From contig CAZZCU010000012.1 in NCBI GenBank assembly GCA_964652825.1, positions 1-64,000 of the forward strand: DNA of 64,000 nt, in the 5' to 3' direction. The position numbers and the translations under genes were made by a program. Under the pieces are notes generated by a model. The model saw only the letters and a list, made by a program, of their open reading frames with translations, was not told the origin of the DNA and did no database searches. Source of the DNA: CAZZCU01 sp964652825. Its GTDB lineage: Bacteria > Bdellovibrionota_B > Oligoflexia > Oligoflexales > CAZZCU01. Shown piece after piece: positions 17,000 to 25,912 of this stretch (position 1 is the stretch's first letter; each line of letters begins with the position of its first letter).

Positions 17000-18896
17000 C
17001 CAGGAAGCTGGTAATAATTCCGTTCCTTCGTCGCGGGCGGCGTTAGCGTTCGCGGCTCTTGGTATCGTTTATGGCGATATTGGTACCTCGCCGTTGTATG
17101 CGATCAAAGAATCATTCCATATCGGGCACGATCTCGCCGTAAATACGCAAAACGTTCTCGGCATTCTATCGCTGATGTTCTGGTCATTGTTGTTGATCGT
17201 GGTAGTGAAGTATCTGACCTTTGTTTTGCGAGCGGATAATCGCGGCGAAGGCGGAGTTTTGTCATTGATCGCTCTTTTGGCGCCCAAAGGTAAAGACCCG
17301 AAATTTTCTTTGCAGAGCCGGATGATTATCATGCTCGGCGTCATCGGCGCGGCATTGTTGGTCGCGGATAGTACGATTACTCCGGCAATCTCGGTGCTCA
17401 GTGCGGTAGAAGGCGTGTTATTGCGGGCGCCGCAGTTACACTTGCTGGTCCCGCCGATCGCGATCGGTATTATTGTTTCCATCTTCTTATTACAAAGTCG
17501 CGGCACGGCAAAAATCGGCAGAATGTTTGCGCCGTTCATGGTGTTGTGGTTTGCGACCATCGCCTTGTTGGGGTTGCGCGCCATCTGGCAGTATCCGAAT
17601 ATTTTGCGCGCGGTTGATCCCTGGTGGGCATTTCGTTTTTTCCGCGACAATGGCTGGGATGGCTTCACGGTTCTTGGTTCGGTGGTGCTGTGTATTACCG
17701 GTGCCGAGGCTTTGTACGCCGACATGGGGCATTTTGGCAAAGATGCGATTCGCCTGGCTTGGTTGCGCCTGGTGTTTCCGGCTTTGTTGTTAAATTACTT
17801 TGGCCAGGGTGCGTTGATCGTCAATCTCGGACAGGCTGGTGTCATCAATCCGTTTTATGAGTTGGCGCCGTCATGGTTTTTGTATCCATTGGTGGCTATT
17901 GCAACTTGCGCGGCGGTAATCGCATCGCAGGCGATGATCTCCGGGACATTTTCATTGGCGCAGCAAGCTGTTCAATTGGGGTTTTCACCCCGTCTGACGA
18001 TCGTTCACACGTCCGGTGAGACCAAAGGACAAATTTATATTCCAGAAATTAATTATCTCCTGATGTTTACCTGTGTGGGAATCATCTTATTGTTCAAAAA
18101 CTCCTCTAACCTGGCGGTTGCATACGGTATTGCCGTTGTTGGTGCGATGACGATCACGTCGGTCCTGTTATTTTTTCTGGCGCGGCGACGTTGGAAGTGG
18201 GGGCAGTGGACGGCGCTGGCGTTTTTGTTATTCTGTCTGGCGATCGATATTCCCTTTCTTGTGGCAAATTTGCAGAAGATCGCCGATGGCGCCTGGGTGA
18301 CTTTGGCGATTGCCGCTGCGGTTTTTGCCACCATGACGACCTGGAAGGCAGGTCGCAAAGCCTTGGCGCAGAGGATGCGTGACGATTTCGTGCCGTTGCA
18401 GGATTTTCTGGCTGAGATAAAAGCCGACTCACCGCGACGGGTGCCCGGTACCGCCGTGTTTATGACCTCTAATCTGAGTGTCGTGCCGCCGACGTTGTTG
18501 CACAATTTTGCGCATAATAAAGTTTTGCATGAGACGGTTCTGATCTTGAGTGTTGTTACTGATGATGTGCCGGAAGTCCCCGATGCCGAGCGTGTCGATG
18601 TGCAGAACCTGGGGATAGGTATCCAGGAAGTTCAGGCGCATTATGGTTTTATGCAGACACCTAACGTTATTCAAATCCTGCGCGCTGTCGAGCGCAGTAC
18701 TGGGGTGAGTTTTGTTCAGGAGAATGTCACGTATTTTCTTGGGCGCGAGTCGTTGTTGACGACTGGTCATGCGAAGATGATGTGGTGGCGCAAAGTTTTA
18801 TTCGCCTTTCTTACCCGCAATGCGCGACCGGCCACGGCATATTTTGGTATTCCGCCCGATCGAGTCGTCGAGTTGGGCATGCAGGTGGAATTGTAA
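16980..18896 (+). CDS. kup: Kup-family potassium uptake protein
   Basis: This 638-residue inner-membrane K+ transporter of the KUP/HAK/KT family has about 12 transmembrane helices in the first 440 residues and a cytoplasmic tail. The signature GIVYGDIGTSPLYAIKESF lies near residues 34-52 and VVVKYLTFVLRADNRGEGG near 74-92. Length is near that of E. coli Kup (622). The ATG at 16980 overlaps the end of the heptosyltransferase by 20 bp. It is convergent with the acyl-CoA dehydrogenase gene, with only 6 bases between the stops. Confidence 0.95.
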   Translation: MLRSVISQEAGNNSVPSSRAALAFAALGIVYGDIGTSPLYAIKESFHIGHDLAVNTQNVLGILSLMFWSLLLIVVVKYLTFVLRADNRGEGGVLSLIALLAPKGKDPKFSLQSRMIIMLGVIGAALLVADSTITPAISVLSAVEGVLLRAPQLHLLVPPIAIGIIVSIFLLQSRGTAKIGRMFAPFMVLWFATIALLGLRAIWQYPNILRAVDPWWAFRFFRDNGWDGFTVLGSVVLCITGAEALYADMGHFGKDAIRLAWLRLVFPALLLNYFGQGALIVNLGQAGVINPFYELAPSWFLYPLVAIATCAAVIASQAMISGTFSLAQQAVQLGFSPRLTIVHTSGETKGQIYIPEINYLLMFTCVGIILLFKNSSNLAVAYGIAVVGAMTITSVLLFFLARRRWKWGQWTALAFLLFCLAIDIPFLVANLQKIADGAWVTLAIAAAVFATMTTWKAGRKALAQRMRDDFVPLQDFLAEIKADSPRRVPGTAVFMTSNLSVVPPTLLHNFAHNKVLHETVLILSVVTDDVPEVPDAERVDVQNLGIGIQEVQAHYGFMQTPNVIQILRAVERSTGVSFVQENVTYFLGRESLLTTGHAKMMWWRKVLFAFLTRNARPATAYFGIPPDRVVELGMQVEL

Positions 18897-18902
18897 AATG
18901 AC

Positions 18903-20054
18903 TTAAGTTGCGGCTTCGTCAAAAACGTTCTTGGCGATAATCATCCGTTGAATTTGCTGTGTGCCTTCATAGATTTGATAAATCTTGGCGTCACGATAAA
19001 GTTTTTCCACCGGATATTCCGTGTTGTAACCGTAACCACCGAAAACCTGCACTGCATCCGAGACAATGCGTACCGCAATATCGCCGGCAAAGCATTTTGC
19101 CATTGAGGCGAATTTGGTATTGCGACGGCCAGCGTCGAGTTCGGCGGCGGACTTCCATACCAGCAGACGCGCGGCTTCGATATCCTTCGCCATGTCGGCG
19201 ATCATGAATGCGATCGCCTGATGCTCAGCAATAGCCTTACCAAAAGTCTTGCGCTGCAATGCATACTTGGTTGCGTGATCAAAAGCACATTGTGCCAGAC
19301 CAACCGCGCCAGCGGCGACTGCGGGACGCGATAAATCAAAAGCCTTCATGGTGATCTTGAAGCCTTCGCCTTCTTTGCCGAGCAAAAATTTCTTGGGAAC
19401 TTTGACGTCTTTGAAAATAATGGCGCGTGTATCCGAACATCGTTGGCCAACGTTAATTTCTTTTTTGCCCGGTGTGATACCGGGTAAATCAGCGGGCAGC
19501 GCGAAGCTGACCATCGATTTGTGGCCGCCCTTGGTATCCATGGTCGCCAACACATAGTACCACTTGGCTTTGGAGCCGTTGGTGATCCACATCTTTTCGC
19601 CGTTAAGTACGTAATGGTCGCCATCAGCTTTGGCGGTGGTACGAATGGCGGCGACATCGCTGCCTGCACCTGGCTCTGTCACACAATAGGCCGCCATGGT
19701 TGGTTGTTCTGACATTGGTTTGGCGAGCAGCTCCAATTGCTCTTTATTGCCGGCAACCAGCAGCGGGCCGAGTGCCAGATCATTGGCTGCCATCGCCGTG
19801 CCGATGCCGGTACAGCCATATGAAATCTCTTCCGAGACAATCACCTGATCTAGGTGCGATAACCCCAAGCCGCCCAAAGACTCGGGCAGGCTGATGTTCA
19901 TCAGGCCGTTTTCATGCGCGGCTTTGATAATATCCACCGGGTAATCCATGGATTGATCGTACTTTGCCGCCACCGGTTGCATGATCTCGCGCGCGAATTT
20001 ACGAGCCGTATCGCGAAAAGCCAGCTGTTGTTCGGAAAGCGCGAAGTCCACCAT
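18903..20054 (-). CDS. Acyl-CoA dehydrogenase
   Basis: This 383-residue FAD-dependent acyl-CoA dehydrogenase has the N-terminal alpha domain, the FAD-binding stretches CVTEPGAGSDVAAIRTTA (about 125-142) and WITNGSKAKWYYV. The C-terminal QVFGGYGYNTEYPVEKLYRD and IYEGTQQIQRMII segments follow. The Glu in YEGT is the usual catalytic base position of short- and medium-chain enzymes. It lies downstream of the uracil-degradation genes on the same strand, 43 bases after upp, so it may be co-transcribed. Its substrate and link to that pathway are unproven. Confidence 0.92.
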   Translation of the reverse strand: MVDFALSEQQLAFRDTARKFAREIMQPVAAKYDQSMDYPVDIIKAAHENGLMNISLPESLGGLGLSHLDQVIVSEEISYGCTGIGTAMAANDLALGPLLVAGNKEQLELLAKPMSEQPTMAAYCVTEPGAGSDVAAIRTTAKADGDHYVLNGEKMWITNGSKAKWYYVLATMDTKGGHKSMVSFALPADLPGITPGKKEINVGQRCSDTRAIIFKDVKVPKKFLLGKEGEGFKITMKAFDLSRPAVAAGAVGLAQCAFDHATKYALQRKTFGKAIAEHQAIAFMIADMAKDIEAARLLVWKSAAELDAGRRNTKFASMAKCFAGDIAVRIVSDAVQVFGGYGYNTEYPVEKLYRDAKIYQIYEGTQQIQRMIIAKNVFDEAAT

Positions 20055-20097
20055 GACAGTCTCCCGGATTTAAGATGAAAAGGAATATGCGGTGCGT

Positions 20098-20727
20098 TTA
20101 TTTGGTCCCGTAGATACGATCTCCGGCGTCACCAAGGCCAGGAATAATGTAACCTTTTTCGTTCAACTTTTCATCCACTGACCCGGTATAAATCGGCACC
20201 TCAGGATGTTCATCGTGCAAAGCCTTCACGCCTTCCGGCGCCGCTACCAGGCAGACATACTTCAGGCTGCGGGGTTTGGTCTCTTTAAGACGGTGCAATG
20301 CTGCAACCGCCGAATGACCGGTTGCCAGCATCGGATCGACAACGATGACGTCGCGATCTTCCATATCATCAGGAACTTTAAAGTAATACTCGATCGCAAC
20401 CAGAGTCTTGGGCTCGCGATAAATACCAATGTGACCAACGCGCGCCGACGGCATCAATTGCAGCATACCGTCCAAGATACCGTTGCCCGCCCGCAGGATG
20501 GAGACAATGACGATTTTCTTGCCAGCAAGAATAGGGGCTTTGGTTTTTACCAGAGGTGTTTCGATTTCGGTCAGCGTCATCGGTAGATCGCGCGTGACTT
20601 CATACGCGAGCAGCATGCTGATTTCGCCAAGCAGTTTGCGGAACTTGGCGGTGCTGGTTTCCTTGCGTCTGAGAATCGTTAGTTTATGTTGGATCAACGG
20701 ATGATCGATTACATGTACATTATTCAT
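20098..20727 (-). CDS. upp: Uracil phosphoribosyltransferase
   Basis: This 209-residue enzyme makes UMP from uracil and PRPP. Seen: VSILRAGNGILDGM near residues 76-89, the PRPP-binding VIVVDPMLATGHSAVAAL near 125-142, and the uracil-binding C-terminus GYIIPGLGDAGDRIYGTK. Length is typical. In fungi a Upp homologue (URC6) is part of the URC pathway for uracil degradation. Here upp is 33 bases downstream of the URC4 homologue, which supports the same role rather than only salvage. Confidence 0.96.
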   Translation of the reverse strand: MNNVHVIDHPLIQHKLTILRRKETSTAKFRKLLGEISMLLAYEVTRDLPMTLTEIETPLVKTKAPILAGKKIVIVSILRAGNGILDGMLQLMPSARVGHIGIYREPKTLVAIEYYFKVPDDMEDRDVIVVDPMLATGHSAVAALHRLKETKPRSLKYVCLVAAPEGVKALHDEHPEVPIYTGSVDEKLNEKGYIIPGLGDAGDRIYGTK

Positions 20728-20760
20728 GCAGCTACTCCTGCGGTTAAATTCATCATGGTT

Positions 20761-21996
20761 TTAAAAGACGGTTCCATCGCTAATGATTTGCAAAGGCGGA
20801 CCACCTTCGGGTGGACGCAGTTGCGCGGCAATACGTCGACCCGCGCTCCAAGTACCGCCTTCGAGCATTTTTGCCAAAGGGAACGCGGCCGTATCGAGGT
20901 GAAGTTTGGTACGAACGATGGGCGCCAGATCATCAAGCAACGCCAGTGTTAGCGCGCGCCATTCAACAACCATTTCATCGGCTGGTTCGAGTTTGTTTTC
21001 GAGGCGGCTTGGGTCACGTGGTTTCAATACACCCAGGTCGATGAATAAGCCGCCGTTGCGATACTCTGCAAGGCCGGTGAGATCATCCAGATCGGTGATG
21101 GTCACGCCGAACCATTCCAACGGCTCCAGTAATGAATAAGTGAGCCATTGACTTAATTTATGAAACGGCACGAGTTGATCGGTTTCATCATCTCGTCGGA
21201 GTTTGTTGTGTCGCCAGACATCGCCGAGATTTTCGTTGGCAATGCTGACCCGCCCCGGCCAGATCGGTGACAGCGTATCAAGCACGCACGCCAGAACATC
21301 ACTGGCTTTAATCTGATTATGCTCGATTTTTTTCAGTAGAATATCGCCGAGATGTCCCAGGCGTTTTTGGCCGCTGATATGAAAGCGTTGATCATCGGCA
21401 ACGACTTTGCCGAGATTGCGCATTAACGCGACTCGACCTTCGACACCGAGCAAAGGATTGCGGGTCGTGACCTGAAACGCATCTTCGAGCGCCTGGACAG
21501 TAAGTTTTTGCAGACCGTCGCTGTTGGCTTGTTGCGGTTGTTGGCCGCGTCCGGCAAAACCGCCCGCCATAAACATATCCCAGCTGGCGATGGCCAGACC
21601 TTCGGAGCGCGTCAGGGTTTTACCCGAGGTTTCATCCTTATATTTCCATTTGTTGCCGGCGCCAGCGTCAAGCAAGACGCTGGTGATAACCAGTTCAATC
21701 TCGCGGCGTAGGCGTTCAAACGGCGGCAGATCATGATTTTGCTCGCGCCAGCGGCCGACACGATCCACGTCGCCAGCGCCGAAATGCCGCCACCGGCTGT
21801 GATAAGGGATATGCGTAATGTACTGATAGTTGTCGCGAATGACCTCACATACAAAATCGCCAAGAGCTTCCATACGAGTCAGATCGATAGAGAAATGTTC
21901 CAGCTCGTTACGAATACCCAACGCCAACAACTCGCGACTGCGTTCACGAATAGTGCGGGGATCACGCATGATGGTTAAGGCGGTGCTCACGGACAT
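20761..21996 (-). CDS. URC4/Urg3-like protein (DUF1688)
   Basis: This 411-residue protein is recognised as the DUF1688 family, known as URC4 in yeast and Urg3 in other fungi, which is required for uracil catabolism by the URC route. Its biochemical activity is not established. Landmarks are the start STALTIMRDPRTIRERS, VPYHSRWRHF-like IPYHSRWRHFGAGDVDR near residues 63-79, GLAIASWDMFMAGGF near 134-148, and LTGLAEYRNGGLFIDLGVL near 306-324. It lies between upp and the URC1 homologue, with only 3 bases separating it from the latter. Assignment is from family memory plus the highly diagnostic neighbourhood. Confidence 0.85.
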   Translation of the reverse strand: MSVSTALTIMRDPRTIRERSRELLALGIRNELEHFSIDLTRMEALGDFVCEVIRDNYQYITHIPYHSRWRHFGAGDVDRVGRWREQNHDLPPFERLRREIELVITSVLLDAGAGNKWKYKDETSGKTLTRSEGLAIASWDMFMAGGFAGRGQQPQQANSDGLQKLTVQALEDAFQVTTRNPLLGVEGRVALMRNLGKVVADDQRFHISGQKRLGHLGDILLKKIEHNQIKASDVLACVLDTLSPIWPGRVSIANENLGDVWRHNKLRRDDETDQLVPFHKLSQWLTYSLLEPLEWFGVTITDLDDLTGLAEYRNGGLFIDLGVLKPRDPSRLENKLEPADEMVVEWRALTLALLDDLAPIVRTKLHLDTAAFPLAKMLEGGTWSAGRRIAAQLRPPEGGPPLQIISDGTVF

Positions 21997-21999
21997 ACT

Positions 22000-23262
22000 T
22001 TACTCATTCAGCCCACGGCCTTTGGTTTTGGCCAGCTCTTGTTTGTCCGGCACCGGTCCCGGTGTGTAATAACCGGCGGCTTTTTTGGCATCCATTTCCA
22101 CTTTTGCATCGGCGGGGATTAGTTCCGGCGGAATTTCGACGCGTTCAACGATTTTGATGCCGGCTTTGACCAACGAATCATGCTTCATATTGCTCATGGA
22201 TACAAAACGATCGATCTTGGAGATGCCAAGCCAATGCAAGGCATCCGGCATCAATTCCTGAAAACGCATATCCTGTACGCCGGCGACACATTCGGTTCGT
22301 GCGAAGTAAGCATCGGCGCGATCGCCGCCTTCCTGGCGTTTGCGGGCATTGTAAACCAGGAATTTGGTGACTTCGCCCAAGGCGCGGCCTTCTTTGCGAT
22401 TGTACACAATGACACCGGCGCCGCCTTCCTGTGCTGTTTGAATACAGACTTCGATGCCGTGCGCCAGATACGGCCGACACGTACAAATATCGGAGCCAAA
22501 AACATCGGAACCGTTACACTCATCGTGAACACGAACCGCGAGTTTCTTCGCGGGATCGGGAATCGAGGTCGCATCACCAAAGAAATACGCCGTCGCGCCG
22601 CCGATGGGCGGCAAAAAGACTTCCAGATCAGGTCTGGTGACCAGCTCGGGATACATACCACCGGTATTTTCAAATAAACTGCGGCGCAGCTCGGCTTCGG
22701 AAATCCCAAAGCGTTTGGCGACGCCGGGCAAATACCAAACCGGTTCGAGCGCAGCCTTGGTGACGACGCAATCACCGTTCGCGGTGAGGATGCGGCCATC
22801 AGCTTTGAGTCGTCCTATTTCGATAGCGTCGCGCAATTCCGGCATATTGATATGGGCTTTGGTGACGGCGATCGTCGGACGAATATCGTAACCGCTCTTT
22901 AGTTCGTCGGCGAAAGCTTCGCTTACTACCGCGCCCCAGGGATCGAGCGACACAATCTTCTCCGGGTCCAGCCATTGCGGGTACGGTCCCAGCGGCTCGG
23001 CCGGAGCGGTGTTGGTAAGATCGGGACGATGATCTGATTTCAACGAGCCGGCGGCTACCGCGAGCGCGCGATAAACCATGTACGAGCCCGAGTGTGTACC
23101 AATAACATTGCGATGTTTGGCATTGGTAACGGTCGCAATCACCGGCCCGCGTTCCTTGGCAGTCTTCGCTCCCCATTTGATGGGAATAGGTTGTTCTCCG
23201 TGTTTGCCCGGATGCGAAGTCAAAGTAATATGCTTGGTTTTTTTCGTTTCACTCATAACCAT
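22000..23262 (-). CDS. GTP cyclohydrolase II-like protein of the URC pathway (URC1)
   Basis: This 420-residue protein has a C-terminal half resembling RibA/GTP cyclohydrolase II. The zinc ligands are spaced as in RibA: Cys about 249 in HDECNG, and Cys about 260 and 262 in DICTC. The NRKEGRALGEVTK loop corresponds to the RibA LRQEGRG region. An N-terminal extension of about 190 residues is absent from RibA. No RibB or other riboflavin genes are nearby. Instead it is flanked by URC4 and upp, so it is assigned as the URC1 enzyme thought to open the uracil ring at the ribosyl/phosphoribosyl level. It is transcribed with the upstream dehydrogenase gene. Confidence 0.87.
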   Translation of the reverse strand: MVMSETKKTKHITLTSHPGKHGEQPIPIKWGAKTAKERGPVIATVTNAKHRNVIGTHSGSYMVYRALAVAAGSLKSDHRPDLTNTAPAEPLGPYPQWLDPEKIVSLDPWGAVVSEAFADELKSGYDIRPTIAVTKAHINMPELRDAIEIGRLKADGRILTANGDCVVTKAALEPVWYLPGVAKRFGISEAELRRSLFENTGGMYPELVTRPDLEVFLPPIGGATAYFFGDATSIPDPAKKLAVRVHDECNGSDVFGSDICTCRPYLAHGIEVCIQTAQEGGAGVIVYNRKEGRALGEVTKFLVYNARKRQEGGDRADAYFARTECVAGVQDMRFQELMPDALHWLGISKIDRFVSMSNMKHDSLVKAGIKIVERVEIPPELIPADAKVEMDAKKAAGYYTPGPVPDKQELAKTKGRGLNE

Positions 23263-23282
23263 TGCTCTCTTTTGCTAAGCTT

Positions 23283-24755
23283 TTAGCTCATCCACGTGGC
23301 ATCACGTTGAATGGACCATTTGCTGGTAATTTTTTTGCGATGCGTCCAGAGTTCGACGGCGCTGACGCCGGTGATATCGCCGTGACCGTATTTGGAGGTT
23401 TTGGTGCCGCCAAAAGAAAACGGTTCGCGCGGTACTGGCACGCCGATGTTGATGCCGATCATGCCGGCACTGGCGTTGTCGGACACGTAGCGTGCCGATG
23501 CACCTGATGTCGTAAAGATCGACGTGGCGTTGCCGTATTGATTGCCGTGTTCCAGGCATATCGCTTGCGGTAAGGTTTCGGTACGTACAATTGTGATGAG
23601 CGGGCCGAAGATCTCGGCGCGTGCGCAATCCATATCGATTGTCGCCTGATCGATAATGGTCGGGCCGATCCAGTTGCCACCTTCGTAGCCTTTTGGTGCG
23701 GCAAACTTGCGGCCATCCACCAGGATTTTTGCTCCGGCTTTCTCGGCGGCAGCAATAGCGCTGTGAATGCGTGTTAAAGCCGGCTTATCGATAATCGCAC
23801 CCATCATCGCGCCGAGTTGCAGATCGCCCGCGGCCTTAGCGATGCTATCGATAATGTGATCCACCTTGCCGACCGCGAGCATCAGGCTGGCGGCCATGCA
23901 GCGTTGTCCCGCACAACCTGTGAAAGAATCCAACACACCTTTGGTGGTGATTTCAGGATCAGCATCCGGGACGACGATAAGATTATTTTTGGCGCCGCCG
24001 AGCGCGAGTACACGCTTACCAGTATTACTGCCGGCGCGATACACGGCCAGCGCTGCTTCCGACGAGCCGACAAAACCCACGGCCTGGATGTCGCGATGTT
24101 GCAACAAATATTCAACTGTCGTGCGATCGCCGTTCACGAGTGAAAACACCCCGGCAGGCAAACCTGCCTTGGCGAATAACTCGGCGACGAGTTGACTGGT
24201 CAGGGGAACTTTTTCCGAGGGTTTCAAAACAAAGCAATTTCCGAGTGCGATGGCGATCGGATACATCCACATTGGTACCATCGCCGGGAAATTAAATGGT
24301 GCGATGCCGGCGACAACGCCAAGCGGCTCGCGACGGAATTCACACTGTACGCCGCGGCTGACTTCGAGAGCGCCGCCCACATCGAGATTTTGCAGACTGC
24401 AGGCGAACTCAGTTACTTCGATGCCTTTAAGAACTTCGGCCCGGGCTTCGCCGACGGTTTTGCCGCACTCAGCCGCGGCCGTGTGTGCGAGTGTATCGAG
24501 GTCTTGCAGCAGCAGCTCGCGCCAGCGCAATAAAACCTGCGTGCGTTCTTTAACCGGTGTGGCGCGCCAACCAAAAAACGCGGCTTTGGCTTTGCTGATC
24601 GCAGCCTCGATATCCGCGGTTGTGGAAATCGGGACAGTACCGATCGACGCGCCGGTGTAAGGACTGATAACGTCGAGCGTCTTGCCTTCGCTTTTATGCC
24701 AGGCTCCGCCAATGTAATTTTGGCAACTCACGGGTTTTGGCAGGCGTACTAACAA
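23283..24755 (-). CDS. mmsA: CoA-acylating (methyl)malonate-semialdehyde dehydrogenase
   Basis: This 490-residue aldehyde dehydrogenase of the MmsA/IolA type oxidises malonate- or methylmalonate-semialdehyde to acetyl- or propionyl-CoA. Seen: IAPFNFPAMVPMWMYPIAIA near residues 153-172, FVGSSEAALAVYRAG near 226-240, and the catalytic Cys in GQRCMA near 286. Being first in the operon before URC1, URC4 and upp, it would remove the C3 semialdehyde expected from uracil breakdown. The TTG at 24755 is the longest start. A GTG at 24731, giving MSCQNYIGG, is an equally plausible start, and no clear ribosome site decides. Confidence 0.9.
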   Translation of the reverse strand: MLVRLPKPVSCQNYIGGAWHKSEGKTLDVISPYTGASIGTVPISTTADIEAAISKAKAAFFGWRATPVKERTQVLLRWRELLLQDLDTLAHTAAAECGKTVGEARAEVLKGIEVTEFACSLQNLDVGGALEVSRGVQCEFRREPLGVVAGIAPFNFPAMVPMWMYPIAIALGNCFVLKPSEKVPLTSQLVAELFAKAGLPAGVFSLVNGDRTTVEYLLQHRDIQAVGFVGSSEAALAVYRAGSNTGKRVLALGGAKNNLIVVPDADPEITTKGVLDSFTGCAGQRCMAASLMLAVGKVDHIIDSIAKAAGDLQLGAMMGAIIDKPALTRIHSAIAAAEKAGAKILVDGRKFAAPKGYEGGNWIGPTIIDQATIDMDCARAEIFGPLITIVRTETLPQAICLEHGNQYGNATSIFTTSGASARYVSDNASAGMIGINIGVPVPREPFSFGGTKTSKYGHGDITGVSAVELWTHRKKITSKWSIQRDATWMS

Positions 24756-24870
24756 AGTCAGCGCTTTCTAAGTAAATGTTTATTTTGGGAGAACCCAAAG
24801 AATTTATTGTTGTAGAAAAAGCCTGATTAGGGCAAGAGAAAACCATTGTCAAATACCGAGGTTATAAGCT

Positions 24871-25488
24871 TTGCGACCGTTTTTTGTAGCCATTGCTGGT
24901 GGGTCAGGGTCTGGAAAGACTACAGTCGTAAGGCTTTTAGAGGAGCGGCTTCCCGCGGATGCCGTTCTGGTGTTGTCGCAGGATCATTATTATATTGATC
25001 GCTCCCATCTTAGCCTGGCCGAGCGGCATCAATGTAATTTTGATCATCCGGATTCGTTCGATTATGGTTTATTGGTCAATCATTTCAAAGAGTTATGTGA
25101 AGGACGCTCCATCGAACGACCGACTTATGACTTTGCCACGCACACGCGAGCCAAAACCACCGTGCGATTGGCGCCACGTCCGATTATCTTACTGGATGGA
25201 ATTTTATCCCTGCATCACGAGCAATTGCGTGCCTGTCTGCAACTGGGGATTTTCGTCGACGTACCGCAGGATATGCGGTTTATCCGTCGCCTAAAACGCG
25301 ACATTCAGGAACGCGGTCGTGATCTGGACGGCGTGATCAACCAATACCTTGCCACCGTGCGACCGATGTATGAGCAGTTTGTTGCGCCGACGCGCTTGCA
25401 TGCGGATTTAGTGATTCCATGGGTGCATCGACGCCCCGAAGTGATCGATGCGCTCGCCAGCGTATTGCGGGAGAAGCTGCCGGCGTAG
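24871..25488 (+). CDS. udk: Uridine kinase
   Basis: This 205-residue P-loop kinase phosphorylates uridine/cytidine to UMP/CMP. Walker A GGSGSGKT lies at residues 10-17, followed by LSQDHYYIDRS near 33-43, NFDHPDSFDY near 54-63, and the Walker B-like PIILLDGIL. All are typical of Udk. The start is TTG at 24871 with GAGG about 10 bases upstream. It is divergent from the uracil-degradation operon, with 115 bases between them, so one control region could serve both salvage and breakdown of pyrimidines. Confidence 0.9.
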   Translation: MRPFFVAIAGGSGSGKTTVVRLLEERLPADAVLVLSQDHYYIDRSHLSLAERHQCNFDHPDSFDYGLLVNHFKELCEGRSIERPTYDFATHTRAKTTVRLAPRPIILLDGILSLHHEQLRACLQLGIFVDVPQDMRFIRRLKRDIQERGRDLDGVINQYLATVRPMYEQFVAPTRLHADLVIPWVHRRPEVIDALASVLREKLPA

Positions 25489-25588
25489 TCGACTGGAACC
25501 GCTCTTTGCCTTATATCCAAGGTATGTTATCCACTAAGACGTGTTAACGTAACGCGGATAAGCACCAATGAAGAAAGGCTGACAAACC

Positions 25589-25912
25589 ATGGGTGAAGTG
25601 GAAGCACTGGCGCAAATCAAACAAGATGTCGAGACACATCCAGTATTGCTGTACATGAAAGGCACGCCGGAACAACCGATGTGTGGTTTCTCGGCACAGG
25701 TGGTGGCGGTACTGAAAGGTTATGGCGTGCCGTTTCATACGGTGGATGTATTGGCAGACTGGGATATTCGTGAAGGTATCAAGCGCTTTGCCAACTGGCC
25801 GACAATTCCGCAATTATACGTAAAAGGTGATTTTGTCGGCGGCTGCGATATTACGATGGAAATGCATCGTAAAGGTCAGCTGGCGGATGTTTTGAAAAAA
25901 GCGGTTTCATGA
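25589..25912 (+). CDS. grxD: Monothiol glutaredoxin (Grx4/GrxD type)
   Basis: This 107-residue monothiol glutaredoxin has the diagnostic CGFS active site (Cys32), the KGTPEQPMCGFS lead-in, and the WPTIPQLYVKGDFVGGCDI glutathione-binding segment near residues 71-89. The family binds and delivers [2Fe-2S] clusters. That fits with the SUF operon elsewhere in the window. Its stop overlaps the start of the next gene by 4 bases (ATGA), so it is coupled to the PLP enzyme. AAAGG lies upstream of the ATG. Confidence 0.95.
   Translation: MGEVEALAQIKQDVETHPVLLYMKGTPEQPMCGFSAQVVAVLKGYGVPFHTVDVLADWDIREGIKRFANWPTIPQLYVKGDFVGGCDITMEMHRKGQLADVLKKAVS

Noticed and set aside
22000..23262. Riboflavin-synthesis GTP cyclohydrolase II
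   Set aside because: The long N-terminal extension and the URC4/upp neighbours point to URC1; no riboflavin genes are adjacent.
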